From Pseudarthrobacter sp. SSS035 (GTDB lineage Bacteria; Actinomycetota; Actinomycetes; Actinomycetales; Micrococcaceae), in assembly GCF_023273875.1 (NCBI RefSeq), contig NZ_CP096882.1, positions 3,782,001 to 3,846,000 on the forward strand: a DNA stretch of 64,000 nucleotides, given 5' to 3'. The notes below the pieces were generated by a model, which was not told the DNA's origin, ran no database searches, and worked only from the letters and a program-made list of their open reading frames with translations. Position 1 is the stretch's first letter, and each line of letters begins with the position of its first letter. Of this stretch, positions 50,691-59,333 are shown in pieces. The position numbers and the translations under genes are program-made.

Positions 50691-50713
50691 GCAGCAACGC
50701 ACGTAAGAAACAA

Positions 50714-50773
50714 ACGACGGCGGTTGGCCGGCACTGTGGGCAGTTCGACACAGTGCCGGGCAGCCGCCGTCGT
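50714..50773. terminator. Bidirectional double-stem terminator
   Basis: ACGACGGCGG (50714-50723) pairs with CCGCCGTCGT (50764-50773), and inside it CCGGCACTGT (50728-50737) pairs with ACAGTGCCGG (50750-50759). It lies between the convergent ilvE and hypothetical genes. Confidence 0.8.
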
Positions 50774-50811
50774 CCGTTAACTTCGTCTTCCGTAGAAAGG
50801 AAGCCGCACCC

Positions 50812-51414
50812 TCAGCGGCGGGCGGCCTTCCGGGCAGCGTTCTTGAGGGCCTTGCGCGAGACCGGCTTCAGCGCCTTCCGCGCCGCTTCGTCGGCCAGCG
50901 CCCGGTTGCGGCGGGCATCGATGACGTCGTTCCAGAGTGCGGTGGCGAAGGCACCGCCGTCCTGGGCGTAAACGTCGTAGGGGTAGTCAGCAAAGATGGT
51001 CTGTTTGGTGCCGCCAGTGGGCAGGTCCTTCCCTGTTGCCTCGGCAACGGCGTCGGCAATAGCCCAGGTCCGGGTCAGGTGGTGCGTGAGATTGTCCTGG
51101 ACAAAAACGTTTGCGTCGCCGGAGGCAGCAGCGCGCTCCAGGAGTATGGCCAGATCTTCAGCCAGGAACGTGGCCGCCCATTCGTCGACGTCTTCGATAT
51201 GTGACCGGAAATCCTCGGCGACACCGTCCACCGCCTCGCGCCAATCGGTGGTCTCACGGAACTTCTGCCATGTGGGGAACCAGACAATGGTGCCCGTCGC
51301 GTGGTTGTGGATGTGCTGCAGGCCGCTGTTCTTCTCCGTCAATCCGTGGTCGTGGCCCGCGGCGTCGGCGCCGGACAACAGTTCGGACAACGAGATGGTG
51401 GGTGAAGTGCTCAT
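50812..51414 (-). CDS. Conserved-looking hypothetical protein
   Basis: A 200-residue soluble protein that I do not recognise. It has an acidic, Trp-rich middle (IVWFPTWQKFRETTDWREAV, SHIEDVDEWAATFLAEDLAI) and an Ala/Lys/Arg-rich C-terminal tail (RKALKPVSRKALKNAARKAA) that looks like a nucleic-acid or polyanion binding extension. There is no signal peptide or membrane helix. The ATG at 51414 is preferred: the frame stays open far upstream only as the shadow of the divergent metallo-hydrolase gene. No ribosome binding site is clear. Confidence 0.7.
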   Translation of the reverse strand: MSTSPTISLSELLSGADAAGHDHGLTEKNSGLQHIHNHATGTIVWFPTWQKFRETTDWREAVDGVAEDFRSHIEDVDEWAATFLAEDLAILLERAAASGDANVFVQDNLTHHLTRTWAIADAVAEATGKDLPTGGTKQTIFADYPYDVYAQDGGAFATALWNDVIDARRNRALADEAARKALKPVSRKALKNAARKAARR

Positions 51415-51471
51415 GGTGCCAGGCTGCTCTCTCTGGGCGGTGGGTTCACCAGCCACAACCCGTCCCGGGGG

Positions 51472-51477
51472 TACGGT
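51472..51477 (+). promoter_or_regulatory. -10 box of the metallo-hydrolase gene (leaderless start)
   Basis: TACGGT followed by 6 nt and the GTG at 51484. Confidence 0.4.
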
Positions 51478-51483
51478 TATTCC

Positions 51484-52305
51484 GTGCAGGTCGGATGCGA
51501 AGATGGTGCAGTGAACTCCACCTCGAGCGGCTCTCTCCATACCTGCAGCCCACTGACGGCCTTCATCCTGGCGCCCAACCCGGGGCCCATGAGCCTGGAC
51601 GGCACCAATTCGTACGTTATCTCCGCCCCCGGGGCCAGCGCATCCGTGGTGGTGGATCCGGGCCCCGCGGACGACGGCCACCTCCGCCGGCTCGCGGACG
51701 CAGGCCCCGTGGAACTCATCCTGGTCACCCACCGGCACGCCGACCACACTGCGGGCTCCCTGCGGCTCCATGAGCTCACCGGAGCCCCGGTCCGTGCGGC
51801 CGATCCCCGGCACTGCCACGGCGGCGAGCCGCTGCAGGACGGCGAAACCATCCGGGCGGCAGGAGTGACGCTCCAGGTCCTGGCCACGCCGGGCCACACC
51901 TCGGATTCCATCTGCTTGCACCTTCCCGACGACGGCCCGCACGGTTCCGTGCTGACCGGCGACACCATCCTGGGGCGCGGCACCACCATGTTGGACTACC
52001 CGGACGGAATGCTGGGGGACTACCTCGAGTCCCTCGACAGGCTCGAAGCCCTTGGCCCCGCCACGGTCCTGCCGGCGCACGGTCCGGTGCTGCCCTCCCT
52101 GGAGGCCATCACCCGCGCCTACCGCGACCACCGGCACGAGAGGCTGGCGCAGATCCGCGCGGCACTCGTCCGGGTTGGCCGGGACGCGACAGTGGTTGAC
52201 GTGGTAGACGCCGTGTACGCCGACGTCGACCCTTCCGTCCGGCGGGCAGCCGAAATGTCGGTGGCCGCGCAGCTCGACTACCTCCGTGGGCTCTCCGGCG
52301 CCTGA
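51484..52305 (+). CDS. Metallo-beta-lactamase-fold hydrolase
   Basis: A 273-residue zinc hydrolase of the MBL fold. The metal motif THRHADHTAGS near residue 81 (HxHxDH), the His of TPGHTSDS, GDTILGRGT (bridging Asp) and LPAHGPVL complete the dinuclear site. The C-terminal segment AEMSVAAQLDYLRGL matches the LACTB2-like/RNase-type MBL group with a small winged-helix tail. GTG at 51484 is placed by a TACGGT box six bases upstream; GTG 51511 is an alternative. The substrate is unknown. It is divergent from the hypothetical gene at 51414. Confidence 0.87.
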   Translation: MQVGCEDGAVNSTSSGSLHTCSPLTAFILAPNPGPMSLDGTNSYVISAPGASASVVVDPGPADDGHLRRLADAGPVELILVTHRHADHTAGSLRLHELTGAPVRAADPRHCHGGEPLQDGETIRAAGVTLQVLATPGHTSDSICLHLPDDGPHGSVLTGDTILGRGTTMLDYPDGMLGDYLESLDRLEALGPATVLPAHGPVLPSLEAITRAYRDHRHERLAQIRAALVRVGRDATVVDVVDAVYADVDPSVRRAAEMSVAAQLDYLRGLSGA

Positions 52306-52348
52306 CCACACCACGTGACGCAAAGGCAGGGGCGCCGGCTCAAGACGG

Positions 52349-52354
52349 TAGGCT
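52349..52354 (+). promoter_or_regulatory. -10 box of the second FAH gene (leaderless start)
   Basis: TAGGCT followed by 7 nt and the ATG at 52362. Confidence 0.5.
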
Positions 52355-52361
52355 AGCAACC

Positions 52362-53138
52362 ATGCGTATTGCCAGGTTTGTAGTCGATTCTGATCCCCTC
52401 TACGGCGTTGTTGAAGGCGAGCCCGGCAGTGAGGAAATCACTGTCATTAACGGCGACCCCTTCTTCAACGGGGTGGAGCGTACCCACGTCAAGCACAAGC
52501 TCGAAGACGTCCGGCTCCTGGCGCCGATCATTCCCCGCAGCAAAGTGATCGGTGTGGGCCGCAACTTCGCCGAGCACGCCGCCGAGCTGGGCAACGAAGT
52601 CCCGCAGCAGCCGCTGCTATTCCTGAAGCCGAACACCTCGGTCATCGGCCCGGGTGACCCCATCGTGCTGCCGGAGTTCTCCGACGAAGTTTCGTTCGAG
52701 GCCGAGCTGTGCGTGGTCATCGGCCGGATCTGCAAGGACGTCCCCGAAGACCGCGTCGACGACGTCATCTTCGGCTACACCTGCGGCAACGACCTCACCG
52801 CCCGCGACGTCCAAAAAACGGACCTGCAGTGGGCCCGGGCCAAGGGCTTCGACACGTCTGCACCCCTCGGACCCTGGATCGAGACCGAGCTGGACACCGA
52901 AGACCTGGCCATCAAGGGCTGGCTCAACGGCGAACTGCGCCAGGACGGCAGCACCAGCCAGATGATCCGCGGCGTCCGCGAAATCGTTTCCATCGTGTCC
53001 CAGGCCTTCACCCTGCTGCCCGGGGACGTCATCATGACAGGCACGCCCGCCGGCGTCGACCTCGTCACCGCGGGGGACCGCTACGACGTTGAGATCGAGG
53101 GCATCGGCCGCCTGTCCAACCCGGTGGTCCGCCGCTGA
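52362..53138 (+). CDS. Fumarylacetoacetate hydrolase family protein
   Basis: A 258-residue metal-dependent enzyme of the FAH fold with a short N-terminal domain, as in 2-hydroxyhepta-2,4-diene-1,7-dioate isomerases and oxaloacetate decarboxylases. VIGVGRNFAEHAAELGNEVP opens the core; SFEAELCVVIGRICKDVPED carries metal ligands (ExE), YTCGNDLTARDVQKTDLQW and GDVIMTGTPAGV are signatures. ATG follows TAGGCT by seven bases. It lies just before gltX, a conserved pairing in actinobacteria whose meaning is not known. Confidence 0.88.
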   Translation: MRIARFVVDSDPLYGVVEGEPGSEEITVINGDPFFNGVERTHVKHKLEDVRLLAPIIPRSKVIGVGRNFAEHAAELGNEVPQQPLLFLKPNTSVIGPGDPIVLPEFSDEVSFEAELCVVIGRICKDVPEDRVDDVIFGYTCGNDLTARDVQKTDLQWARAKGFDTSAPLGPWIETELDTEDLAIKGWLNGELRQDGSTSQMIRGVREIVSIVSQAFTLLPGDVIMTGTPAGVDLVTAGDRYDVEIEGIGRLSNPVVRR

Positions 53139-53158
53139 CGGGTAAAGTTGGAACCACT

Positions 53159-54673
53159 ATGACTACTGCCTCCGCGCTGAACCCTGCCGCCATCCCGTCC
53201 GTCACTGCCGAAACCCCGGTCCGGGTGCGGTTCTGCCCGTCACCCACGGGCACCCCGCACGTCGGCCTGATCCGCACGGCGCTGTTCAACTGGGCCTACG
53301 CCCGGCACACCAAGGGAACCCTGGTCTTCCGCATCGAGGACACGGACTCGGCGCGGGACAGCGAGGAAAGCTACCACCAGCTGCTTGACGCGCTCAAGTG
53401 GCTGGGCATCACCTGGGACGAAGGCGTCGAAATGGGCGGCCCGCACGAGCCGTACCGGCAGTCCCAGCGCAGCGACATCTACCAGGACGTCATCGCGCGG
53501 CTGAAGGCCGGCGGCCACATTTACGAGTCCTACTCCACACCGGCTGAAATCGAAGCCCGCCACCGTGCGGCGTCCCGCGACCCCAAGCTGGGCTATGACG
53601 GGTTTGACCGGCACATCACCGAGGAACAGCTGGCCCAGTACAAGGCAGAAGGCCGCCAGGCCGTGCTGCGCCTGCGGATGCCGGACGAGGACCTCACGTT
53701 CAAGGACCTGGTCCGCGGCGAGATCACGTTCAAGGCCGGTTCCGTGCCGGACTTCGCGGTGGTCCGCGCCAACGGCGCGCCGCTGTACACGCTGGTAAAC
53801 CCAGTGGACGATGCCCTGATGGGAATCACCCACGTGCTGCGCGGCGAAGACTTGCTCAGCTCCACGCCCCGCCAGATCGCCCTGTACCGTGCCCTCTACG
53901 CCATTGGCGTGGCCGAGTACATGCCGGAGTTCGGCCACCTGCCCTACGTCATGGGCCAGGGCAACAAGAAGCTCTCCAAGCGGGATCCCGAATCCAGCCT
54001 GTTCCTGCACCGCGAACGCGGCTTCATCCCCGAGGGCCTGCTGAACTACCTGTCCCTTCTGGGCTGGTCCCTGAGCGCCGACGAAGACATTTTCACCGTC
54101 AAGCAGTTGGTGGAGCACTTCGATATCCACGATGTGCTGGCCAACCCGGCACGGTTTGACCTGAAGAAGGCAGAGGCCATCAACGGCACGCACGTCCGGC
54201 TGCTTGAGGCCGCCGATTTCCGCGCGCGCCTGGTGCCGTACCTCCGGGCCGCGGACCTGGTAGGAGAGATCCTCACGGACCGGGAGGAAGAGATCCTCAC
54301 CGAGGCCGCACCCCTCGTCCAGGAGCGGATCACCCTGCTGGGGGAGGCCCCCGAAATGCTCGCCTTCCTCTTCAAGGCCGACGACGCGATCGACGTCGCA
54401 GACGACGCCCGCAAGGGCCTGCCCGCCAACCTGACCGAAGTACTTGACGCCGCACTGGCGGCCCTTGAGCCCATTCAGGACTGGAACCCGGAGGAAATCC
54501 AGACGGCCCTGAAGCAGGCACTCGTGGAGGACCTCGGGCTGAAGCCGCGGCTGGCCTTCGGTCCTGTCCGCACGGCCATCTCCGGGCGCCGGATCTCGCC
54601 GCCGCTCTTCGAATCCATGGTGATCCTGGGCAAGGGCTCGTCCCTGAGCCGGCTCCGCACCTTCCGCGGCTGA
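53159..54673 (+). CDS. gltX: Glutamyl-tRNA synthetase
   Basis: A 504-residue class I enzyme that charges tRNA-Glu, and possibly tRNA-Gln before amidation. The HIGH-type motif is FCPSPTGTPHVGLIRTALFN (about residues 22-41), FRIEDTDSARDSEESY follows, and KLSKRDPES near residue 270 is the KMSKS loop. The C-terminal anticodon-binding domain is complete. There is no Shine-Dalgarno sequence; TAAAGT (53143-53148) lies ten bases before the ATG, giving a very short leader. Its stop overlaps the HAD gene by one base. tRNA-Gln and tRNA-Glu genes lie 2.5 kb downstream. Confidence 0.95.
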   Translation: MTTASALNPAAIPSVTAETPVRVRFCPSPTGTPHVGLIRTALFNWAYARHTKGTLVFRIEDTDSARDSEESYHQLLDALKWLGITWDEGVEMGGPHEPYRQSQRSDIYQDVIARLKAGGHIYESYSTPAEIEARHRAASRDPKLGYDGFDRHITEEQLAQYKAEGRQAVLRLRMPDEDLTFKDLVRGEITFKAGSVPDFAVVRANGAPLYTLVNPVDDALMGITHVLRGEDLLSSTPRQIALYRALYAIGVAEYMPEFGHLPYVMGQGNKKLSKRDPESSLFLHRERGFIPEGLLNYLSLLGWSLSADEDIFTVKQLVEHFDIHDVLANPARFDLKKAEAINGTHVRLLEAADFRARLVPYLRAADLVGEILTDREEEILTEAAPLVQERITLLGEAPEMLAFLFKADDAIDVADDARKGLPANLTEVLDAALAALEPIQDWNPEEIQTALKQALVEDLGLKPRLAFGPVRTAISGRRISPPLFESMVILGKGSSLSRLRTFRG

Positions 54674-55410
54674 TGCCTACCACCGGCACCACGGCTGACG
54701 GAGTCCTGAGCACACGTTTCGGGTCCATCCGGGGCGTCCTCTTCGACATCGACGACACCCTGGTGGACCTCGAATACGCCATGACCACCGCCCTGCGTGA
54801 GGTCAGCGAGCACCTCCTGCCCGGTCTGGACCAGACCGGGTGGGAGCGTTTCGGCAGGATCTTCACGCACGAGACCACGCACTACTACGACCGGTACCTG
54901 GCAGGGGAGCTGACCTTCAACGACCAGCGCCTGCTGCGGGGACGCGCCGCCCTGGGGCACTTCGGAGTGGAACTTGCCGACGGCGAAGAAGCGCACGGGT
55001 GGCTCTCGGCCTACGGCCGGCTGCAGCCCACGTATGTGCGTGCCTTTGAGGACGTGCTGCCGCTTCTGGACCTGCTGGACGCTGCCGGCATCCCCTACGG
55101 TGCCGTCAGTAACAACGTGCACGACTACCAGCGGGCCAAGCTCGACGGCGCCGGCCTGGAACGCGTCCGCCGCCTCGTTGGCACAGACACGGTAGGCGTT
55201 GCCAAGCCCGAGCCGGCCATCTACCTCGAAGGTGTCCGCCTGCTGGGGACTGCCCCGGAGGAGACGCTCTACGTTGGGGACAACAGAATGCTGGACGCAG
55301 ACGGTTCGACGGCGGCGGGCCTGATAGGCGTGTGGCTCAACAGGGTGGGGGAGCCTGCCCCGGATTTCACCGGTCACAAGATCACCTCGCTGTCACAGCT
55401 GCTGGGCTGA
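54673..55410 (+). CDS. HAD-superfamily hydrolase
   Basis: A 245-residue phosphatase-like enzyme. Motif I is FDIDDTLVDL near residue 23 (nucleophile and acid Asp), motif II AVSNNV, motif III the Lys in VAKPEPAIY, and motif IV YVGDNRMLDADGS. The cap between motifs I and II is alpha-helical, as in phosphoglycolate phosphatase or epoxide-hydrolase-like members. It starts within the gltX stop codon (TGATG), so translation is coupled. The physiological substrate is unknown. Confidence 0.88.
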   Translation: MPTTGTTADGVLSTRFGSIRGVLFDIDDTLVDLEYAMTTALREVSEHLLPGLDQTGWERFGRIFTHETTHYYDRYLAGELTFNDQRLLRGRAALGHFGVELADGEEAHGWLSAYGRLQPTYVRAFEDVLPLLDLLDAAGIPYGAVSNNVHDYQRAKLDGAGLERVRRLVGTDTVGVAKPEPAIYLEGVRLLGTAPEETLYVGDNRMLDADGSTAAGLIGVWLNRVGEPAPDFTGHKITSLSQLLG

Positions 55411-55418
55411 CCGGCCGC

Positions 55419-56813
55419 TTACTCCGCAGACTGCAGCCTTCGCCTGTTCCACAGCACCAGGTAGATGCTCGCTGATCCGAGCACCAGCACAGCAACCAGG
55501 CAGAGGGCAACGGCGGTATCCGACGTCCCCACCATGCTGGTGGGCGAGATGGCTGCTGCGCTGGTGTACAGGGTGTCCGTGCCATCCGCAATCCGGGCAT
55601 TGCCATCAGCAAGTTTCTCGGCACCGGTGGCCAGCTCTGTCGATCCCGAGGCCAGCTTGGTGTTGCCGGTGGCCAGCTCCGAAGCGCCCGCAGCCAGTGC
55701 CTGGGAGCCGTGGAGCAGGCCGGGGTTTGAGGGATCGGCCGGATCGCCCTTGATCCCGGCATTCAACGCCATCGTGCCGTCCGCCAGGCGTGAGCTGCCC
55801 TCGGTGATCTTGGCGACGGCTTTGACCAGGCCCGGGCGGTCGGCATTGCCAGGCACGCCATCCATGCCGGTGCGGATCTGGGACGTTCCGGCGGCCAGCA
55901 GTTCGGTACCCAGCACAACGCCGGGGTTGTTGGGATCACGGCTGTTGAGCCTTTCACCCAGCGTGGCGAAGCCAGCGGTGAGGCGCCCTGTTCCCGTGTG
56001 CAGCTGTGCCGCTCCTTCATTGAGTTTCCCGGCACCGGCCTGCAGTTGCTGCGCCCCGGCGTCGAGCTTGTGGGCTCCAGCGGTGATCTTGGCGATCTTG
56101 TCCTTGACAACGGCCAGTGGAACCAGCCCCTGAATCGGGTCCGACGCTGCCGCTTCCAGCAGCTCAAGGGCCTGTGCCAAGGCCGCCGTGCCGGTGCCTG
56201 CCTCGGGTGAGTTGTTCGCTCCCCGGTAGCCTTTCAGCTGGGCCGTTCCGGCGGCCAGCTCGCCGGTTCCGGAGGACAGGCGGCCCGCACCCGCATTCAG
56301 CGCAGTCGCGCCGTCCGCCAGGTTGTTCTCGGCGTTTCCGGCGGCCGTAGGCGTCAGTGCCGCGGCGAGCTGGGTGGCGCCGGCCGCGAGCTTCCGGGCG
56401 CCATCGTCCACTTTGTAGACACCCGGCGCGAGCTTGTTGTTGACGTCAGTTTCGATCTTGACCGCGCCCTCAGCGAGCTTGTCTGCACCGGTCTGCAGTT
56501 TTTCAGCGCCCGGGGCCAGCTTCTCGCTGACACCCAGGAAGACTTTGTCGGCGCCGGAAGAGAGCTTGCCGGCCCCGGTGTCCGCCATGCCCGCGCCGGC
56601 CGCCAGCTGACCGGCGCCGTCCCTGAGCTTTTCAGCGCCGGCCGAAGCCTGCCCCGCCCCGTCCAGGAGTTTGGCCGATCCGTCAGTGATCTTTCCGGTG
56701 ACGAGGGTGTAAAACCCAAGCAACGCAATAAGCATCAGGGCCAGGGCGGCGATGGAGAGCTGCTGTGCCCGGGTTCGGGTCTTGGTGGGCGCGGCGGCAC
56801 GACTTTGTGTCAC
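55419..56813 (-). CDS. Membrane protein with long LxxGAxxL heptad repeat (YhgE/Pip-like)
   Basis: A 464-residue protein with one helix near each end (LSIAALALMLIALLGFYTLV at about 19-38 and AVALCLVAVLVLGSASIYLV near 435). Between them about 380 residues repeat a seven-residue unit of the type L-x-x-G-A-x-x, for example AEKLRDGAGQLAAGAG and AQQLQAGAGKLNEGAAQL. This matches the central region of YhgE/Pip proteins, which link to phage infection and the type VII secretion system in Firmicutes, but their ABC-2-like helices are missing. GAGAGGA lies six bases before a GTG start. A palindrome at 56934-56961 is a candidate operator. Confidence 0.75.
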   Translation of the reverse strand: MTQSRAAAPTKTRTRAQQLSIAALALMLIALLGFYTLVTGKITDGSAKLLDGAGQASAGAEKLRDGAGQLAAGAGMADTGAGKLSSGADKVFLGVSEKLAPGAEKLQTGADKLAEGAVKIETDVNNKLAPGVYKVDDGARKLAAGATQLAAALTPTAAGNAENNLADGATALNAGAGRLSSGTGELAAGTAQLKGYRGANNSPEAGTGTAALAQALELLEAAASDPIQGLVPLAVVKDKIAKITAGAHKLDAGAQQLQAGAGKLNEGAAQLHTGTGRLTAGFATLGERLNSRDPNNPGVVLGTELLAAGTSQIRTGMDGVPGNADRPGLVKAVAKITEGSSRLADGTMALNAGIKGDPADPSNPGLLHGSQALAAGASELATGNTKLASGSTELATGAEKLADGNARIADGTDTLYTSAAAISPTSMVGTSDTAVALCLVAVLVLGSASIYLVLWNRRRLQSAE

Positions 56814-56933
56814 GGAGGGTCCTCTCGACGGTTTGCCGGCAGTGAAAGCTGCCGGCCACCCACCTGAACCAGGGGCGGCAGTCCGGACGCAAAACCAAAA
56901 TTCCGAAGCGCCTGCAGCGAAGGCAGAGGGTGG

Positions 56934-56961
56934 TTACTCTCGGGTAACTTACCGAGAGTAA
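56934..56961. promoter_or_regulatory. Palindromic operator upstream of the heptad-repeat gene
   Basis: TTACTCTCGG (56934-56943) and CCGAGAGTAA (56952-56961) form a perfect 10-bp inverted repeat with an 8-nt spacer, typical in size for a TetR-family site. The rest of the gap 56814-57109 holds no gene I can see. Confidence 0.6.
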
Positions 56962-57109
56962 ACTTATTCCGGGTGATCTGGCAAGGGGTCCGGAGCTCGG
57001 GACTTCGGCGCCGATTTGTGCCAGCCCAAAGTCTCGGGTAAAGTAATTTCTCGTGCTGAGGCGCACGGAGCGCGGCTTGAAGCCCGAAACTCCGGCCCGA
57101 AAGTATCAT

Positions 57110-57181
57110 TGGGATATGGTGTAATTGGCAACACTACGGTTTCTGGTACCGTCATTCTAGGTTCGAGTCCTGGTATCCCAG
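57110..57181 (+). tRNA. tRNA-Gln (anticodon CTG)
   Basis: The 72-nt sequence folds as a cloverleaf. The acceptor stem is TGGGATA/TATCCCA, the anticodon stem ACGGT/ACCGT encloses TTCTGGT with CTG, and the T arm has GGTTCGAGTCC. CCA is not encoded. Confidence 0.95.
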
Positions 57182-57325
57182 CTCTGTTTGGTCGCAGGCT
57201 AACCGCGGCAAATCAGTGGTTTCAGATCGGTTCGCCGATTTGAAACGCGCGCTGAGTGTATGAAATACTCACTTAGCAAAACCGGCCTGGCGCCGGTTGG
57301 AAGTGAAAACTTCCTGGAAGTACGC

Positions 57326-57398
57326 GGCCCCATCGTATAGCGGCCTAGTACGCTGCCCTCTCACGGCGGTAACGCGGGTTCGAATCCCGCTGGGGTCA
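57326..57398 (+). tRNA. tRNA-Glu (anticodon CTC)
   Basis: The 73-nt sequence folds as a cloverleaf. The acceptor stem is GGCCCCA/TGGGGTC, the anticodon loop CTCTCAC gives CTC, and the T arm has GGTTCGAATCC. CCA is encoded at 57399-57401. Confidence 0.95.
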
Positions 57399-57404
57399 CC
57401 AACG

Positions 57405-57438
57405 AACGGCCCCGGGCATCAGCCCGGGGCCGTTTTTT
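57405..57438 (+). terminator. Rho-independent terminator after tRNA-Glu
   Basis: AACGGCCCCGGGC (57405-57417), loop ATCA, GCCCGGGGCCGTT (57422-57434), followed by a run of T to 57438. Confidence 0.9.
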
Positions 57439-57518
57439 CGTTGTGGAGGCTGCGCTGCGGGTTATAGGACAAAACCGGGGCCCGGTGGAAAAGCCGGCAC
57501 AGCTGGCATGATGATCCT

Positions 57519-59333
57519 GTGACCTCCTCAGACGGGCCTCGTCCCACGCAGCCTCCGCCGCCTAAGCGCGCACCGAGAACGCAGCCGGGCCGGCCCGACG
57601 CGGCGTCGGAGCCAGCCGTGGCCTTGCTTGAGGCGGTGCGTCAGGATCTCTCCGCGGTGTCGTTGCCGCTTGCCCTTGCGGACGTGGAACAGGCACGCCA
57701 GGACACGCGGAACGCCGTCTCCCAGTTGGACGATTACATCCTGCCGCGGTACCGGAGCCTGGACGCACCGCTGCTTGCCGTCGTCGGGGGTTCCACAGGT
57801 GCCGGCAAGTCAACACTGGTCAACGCCCTGGTAGGGCACCCGGTCACCCGCTCCGGCGCCATCAGGCCCACCACCCGGCAACCCATTCTGCTGCACCACC
57901 CGGCCGATGCCGGCTGGTTCGAAGGCCACCGTGTGCTGCCCACGCTCAACCGGATCCGGGGCACCGTCTCCACGGAACCTGTCCCGGCCAGCCGGGCCGG
58001 CGCAACGCCGGACGCGGAGGCCATTTCCTCCCTGGTGCTGGTGGCGGACCAGGCCGTCCCGCAGGGGATCGCGCTGCTGGACGCCCCCGACGTCGACTCC
58101 ATATCCGACGACAACCGCAGGCTCGCCGGTCAATTGCTGGCCGCAGCAGACCTTTGGGTTTTTGTGACCACCGCCAACCGTTATGCAGACGCGGTCCCGT
58201 GGAAGCTGCTCCTGGACGCGTCCTCGCGGGACATCTTGGTGGCCGTGGTCCTGGATCGTGTACCGGCAGAGGCGGAAGCCGAAGTCAGCGCCGATCTCCG
58301 CGCCATGCTGCAGAAGGAAGGCCTCGGCGAAGCCGGACTGTTCATTGTGCCGGAGGCTGACCTGGACAGTCTTGGCATGCTGCCATCGAGTGTCGTGGAG
58401 CCGCTGCGGCGCTGGCTGCAGGAACTGGCAGCCGACGCCGCGGGACGGTCCGACATTGCCCGCCGGACCCTCAACGGGACGGTGAAGGCGCTGGCCGGGC
58501 GGGTCCGCGCCGTGGCGCACGCGGTCCAGGGGCAGGAGCGTGCCGCAGCCACGCTCCGGTCAGACGCTGAGGCTGCCTATCGCGATGCCGGAACCCGGAT
58601 CCTGGATGCAACAAAAGACGGCGCCCTCCTTCGCGGGGAAGTCCTGGCGCGCTGGCAGGACTTCGTCGGAACCGGGGAGTTCTTCCGGGCGCTGGAACAG
58701 AACATCGGACGGCTGCGGGACCGCGTGGGAGCGTTCTTCCGGGGCGAGCCAACGCCGGCCGTCCGGGTTGAGGCCGCCATCGAAACAGGGCTGCAGGCCG
58801 TCATCCTGGACGAGTCCGCCAACGCCGGCGAAGAAACTGACCAGCGCTGGCGCTCGGACCCGGCCGGCCGCGAGCTCCTGGGCACAGACGATCTGTCCGG
58901 CACCAGCCAAGGTTTCGCCGAGGTGGCCGCTGCGGAGATCCGGGCCTGGCAGGCCGGCCTGATGGAACTGATCCGCACGGAAGGGCAGGGCAAGCGGACG
59001 CAGGCCAGATGGCTTTCCTTCGGGATTAACGGGCTGGGTGCAGCCCTGATGATCGTGGTGTTTTCCATGACCGCCGGCCTCACCGGGCTGGAGATCGGCG
59101 TGGCGGGCGGGACCGCCGTCGTCGGCCAGAAACTGCTCGAGGCAGTGTTCGGCGAAGACGCGGTCCGCCGGCTGGCGCAGACTGCGCGGGATGACCTCCA
59201 TGCCCGTTGCCAGCGGCTGCTGCAGGCAGAGCAGCAGAAATTCCTCCAACGCCTGCCGGAGGGCGGCGCGGACACCGGCCGGATCCTGACCGACCACGCC
59301 GCTGCCCTGGCCCGACTGACGGACAACGCATGA
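57519..59333 (+). CDS. Dynamin-like GTPase, first of a pair
   Basis: A 604-residue membrane-associated GTPase. The P-loop is VVGGSTGAGKSTLVNAL near residue 94, switch I contains TTRQPIL, and the G3 region LLDAPDVDSISDDN replaces the usual DxxG Gly with Asp. A clear N/TKxD G4 is missing (VVLDRVPAEAE stands there). Long helices follow, then a hydrophobic pair INGLGAALMIVVFSMTAGL and IGVAGGTAVVGQKLLEAVFG near residues 505-550. This matches the large actinobacterial dynamin-like proteins that act on membranes. CATGAT lies six bases before the GTG start. The stop overlaps the next GTPase by ATGA. Confidence 0.83.
   Translation: MTSSDGPRPTQPPPPKRAPRTQPGRPDAASEPAVALLEAVRQDLSAVSLPLALADVEQARQDTRNAVSQLDDYILPRYRSLDAPLLAVVGGSTGAGKSTLVNALVGHPVTRSGAIRPTTRQPILLHHPADAGWFEGHRVLPTLNRIRGTVSTEPVPASRAGATPDAEAISSLVLVADQAVPQGIALLDAPDVDSISDDNRRLAGQLLAAADLWVFVTTANRYADAVPWKLLLDASSRDILVAVVLDRVPAEAEAEVSADLRAMLQKEGLGEAGLFIVPEADLDSLGMLPSSVVEPLRRWLQELAADAAGRSDIARRTLNGTVKALAGRVRAVAHAVQGQERAAATLRSDAEAAYRDAGTRILDATKDGALLRGEVLARWQDFVGTGEFFRALEQNIGRLRDRVGAFFRGEPTPAVRVEAAIETGLQAVILDESANAGEETDQRWRSDPAGRELLGTDDLSGTSQGFAEVAAAEIRAWQAGLMELIRTEGQGKRTQARWLSFGINGLGAALMIVVFSMTAGLTGLEIGVAGGTAVVGQKLLEAVFGEDAVRRLAQTARDDLHARCQRLLQAEQQKFLQRLPEGGADTGRILTDHAAALARLTDNA

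Noticed and set aside
51415..52359. Upstream extension of the hypothetical gene at 50812-51414 to 515 codons
   Set aside because: The added part is antisense to the metallo-hydrolase gene, whose catalytic motifs are intact on the plus strand.
55500..56700. Regular repeats as a DNA repeat array
   Set aside because: The periodicity is 21 bp and follows the seven-residue protein repeat of the membrane protein, not a DNA element.
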